Of a stretch of 64,000 bases of DNA, positions 62,197 through 64,000 are shown piece after piece (within the stretch, counting starts at the first letter, position 1; each line of letters opens with the position of its first letter). This DNA comes from Campylorhamphus procurvoides (Eukaryota > Chordata > Aves > Passeriformes > Dendrocolaptidae), in contig WBMV01002856.1 in assembly GCA_013396655.1 (NCBI GenBank), forward strand, positions 62,001 through 126,000. Reading direction: 5' to 3'. Position numbers and translations under genes: made by a program. The notes under the pieces are model-generated. The model was not told where the DNA came from, searched no databases, and saw only the letters and a program-made list of their open reading frames with translations.

Positions 62197-62285
62197 AAAA
62201 AAAAAAAAACAACAAACCAAAAACCAAACCAACTAAACAAAAAAACAAAACCAAACAAAAAACCCTCCAAAACCCCCCACAAAAA
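62197..62285 (+). repeat. A/C-rich low-complexity tract
   Basis: A long poly-A run leading into AACCAAACC-type units and a C-rich end. It could be an eroded retroposed tail, but no element body is recognisable upstream. Confidence 0.65.
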
Positions 62286-64000
62286 CACCACTGTAAGAAA
62301 ACTAATCTGTGTTCGATCTGATGAGAGTAAGAAAAACACTGGGTTCCACCTCCCCAGTATATACTGATTTATCCTAACTACCTAAAAAGAATGAGATTCT
62401 TAGAAGAGGGGTTGAACCTCAAGGGCTATTTTCCAGCAGCAAAATACCCACTATGGATATTACTGTCTGAGAAACAGAATGAAAAAAAAAAAAGGAAATA
62501 CATACTGATTAACAAAGAAAGATACATTTCATAAAGATAAGAAAATAAGTAGTTCATAATTAGGATAAAAACTTGCAATTGGAAAAGACTCCAGCTCTGA
62601 CTCTTTGCCTTTCAGAAAGTGTCATAAAAGCCACTTACTGGAAAAAAAATCCCCTTCTCCCCCCCCATATCTCTTCCTGACAATTCTTTCTGTGACATTA
62701 AATAAGACAGGTCTATCATTCACCCTTTTTCTGAATTCCTGATTCTCTATTCTAACAAGGACAATATTTTTCATATACCTGAAAGAAATTAAATTAAGGC
62801 CTATATTCTTTGTAGGTGGCTGACACAATTGAAATCAGCAATTGTCAAATTATCCTACCCTTCATTGGATGGTATAAGCAGCGTGTTGCAATCCCTATAA
62901 AAATGAGAAAAAGAGAAAGGATAATTTGATTTGGAGCTATAGAGTAACATTATCTGAGCATTTATTCTTTTTCACACACATCTAATTTATCACTTGATAC
63001 AGTTTGACTAGATGATTGCAAGTTGAAGTCATGCTGCTTACATGCTCTTTCAGCATGCTTTACATGCTGCTTACAATGCTTTTTCATTGCTAGGTCTGTC
63101 ACACATAATAAATGACTTCAAGCTTCCCAAATATAGTAAAAGTGAATTTACAGAGAAGTTCACATTTAACTAGAGCACACTTTGTGCAGTTCTTGGAAGT
63201 TATATTGGGCTAACCTAAATGATAACATCATCACCACCACTAACCAGCAGAAAAAGTTGCACAATCTTCAGCTGTTCCTTTGCTTGCACTCTAGCACAGG
63301 CTTGCTAATTCCCTTTTAAGATTATTTTGGCCAAAATTCAAGTCATTGGCAGCCACTTGCACTCATGCGAGTGGCAGAATGCCCAGCTCAGTTCACAGGA
63401 ACATAACTGGGTAGATGTATAACCTTGTATTTCCAAGATTATTGCATTTAACCACAAATGTCAACTCTGTTGAGCCATACTGTGGAAAAAAAAAAACCCA
63501 AACATTTGTATATATCTAAGTCAGCATAGATTCACAGACAACTGAGACACATTTCACATAACAAACTACTACATTTTTTAAGCAGAATCCTTTTGTCAGC
63601 ACTATCCTGATGTAATTAGCAAATGCCAGCTCAACTAATGACTGAATAAAGGCAATTCCTCGTAATAAACATTAGTCCTTAACAAATGGATAAATGCCAG
63701 CAGAAGGCAGGGGTGGATGTACTCCAACGCAGAGACATCACATCCCTGAGGAGTGCAACAGGTCACCTTCTGATAGTGAAGTTTCTCATGGTGGCCATAC
63801 ACAGTTTCTCTAGCAACATGTACACAAACACGAGGATTAATTACTCAGGAACACCAGCAGTACAGAGTCCACAAAATGGTTAGCTAACTAACTAACTAGA
63901 TCAAATATGCCTTAAATGGTAGCCAGAAAAGACACTGAAATACAAATAGAAATACATTTAAAAGGGTCAGTGATTCTATGAAAGAAATTTATTCAAAGAG

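Larger units (their letters stand above)
46977..64000 (-). other. MBP: Golli-MBP intron, at least 17 kb
   Basis: No exon is supported here. A by-eye search for a golli start exon (M-G-N-H type, reverse-strand pattern ending CCCAT) found none, so the golli 5' exons probably lie beyond 64 kb or are too divergent. Contents: one CR1 fragment (54.4 kb), A/C tracts at 56.7 and 62.2 kb, the GC-rich tandem repeat at 57 kb, and GC-richer, CpG-poor patches at 49.4-49.6, 60.8-61.1 and 61.5-62.15 kb of unknown nature. Confidence 0.6.

Noticed and set aside
61781..62236. Open frames of 100 and 115 codons in a GC-rich patch
   Set aside because: Opposed frames of similar length, few CpGs, no recognisable protein family and the + frame ends in the poly-A tract.

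Overview
The window is vertebrate nuclear DNA from a bird. The evidence is: split vertebrate genes with GT/AG introns; several CR1 LINE fragments ending in the ATTCTATGATTCT-type 3' tail typical of birds; an LTR-like repeat I associate with neoavian birds; and a myelin basic protein that reads like the chicken protein. The synteny (ZNF236 next to MBP) matches human 18q23; I infer bird chromosome 2 from memory only. I saw no bacterial, plasmid or CRISPR feature.

Left part (1 to about 26.1 kb, + strand): the 3' half of ZNF236, a large C2H2 zinc-finger gene. Fourteen coding exons (the first cut by the window edge) join in frame without a break into 860 residues plus stop. They encode the tail of one finger, then ten complete C2H2 fingers in three groups, separated by a long Ser/Thr/Gln-rich non-finger region of short, very conserved-looking exons (4.7-12.4 kb). 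A 3'UTR of about 1.4 kb ends near 26.1 kb.

Middle (26.1-28.2 kb): a short intergenic gap with one CR1 3' fragment. The two genes are convergent (tail to tail).

Right part (28.2 kb to the end, - strand): MBP. The six classic coding exons found (30.0, 32.5, 33.6, 34.2, 34.7 and 46.6 kb) give an uninterrupted 173-residue myelin basic protein. The 46.6 kb exon also carries, upstream and in frame, the golli-MBP segment, so it serves both the classic and golli products. Reading past its splice donor adds V-S-S-E-E and a stop, an ending I recall from short mammalian golli isoforms. The upstream golli exon(s) with the golli start were not found and probably lie beyond 64 kb; 47-64 kb is golli intron.

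Accessory content is mostly in the two big ZNF236 introns: an old CR1 at about 13-16 kb split by an LTR-like element that carries the longest open frame in the window (212 codons, - strand), and a second degenerate CR1 at 18.6-20.6 kb. A 51-bp segment occurs once inside that second CR1 and once 1.9 kb upstream. I found no convincing new biological system. The items most worth a second look are the golli read-through ending, the LTR-borne open frame, the 51-bp duplication, and the tandem splice acceptors before one ZNF236 exon.
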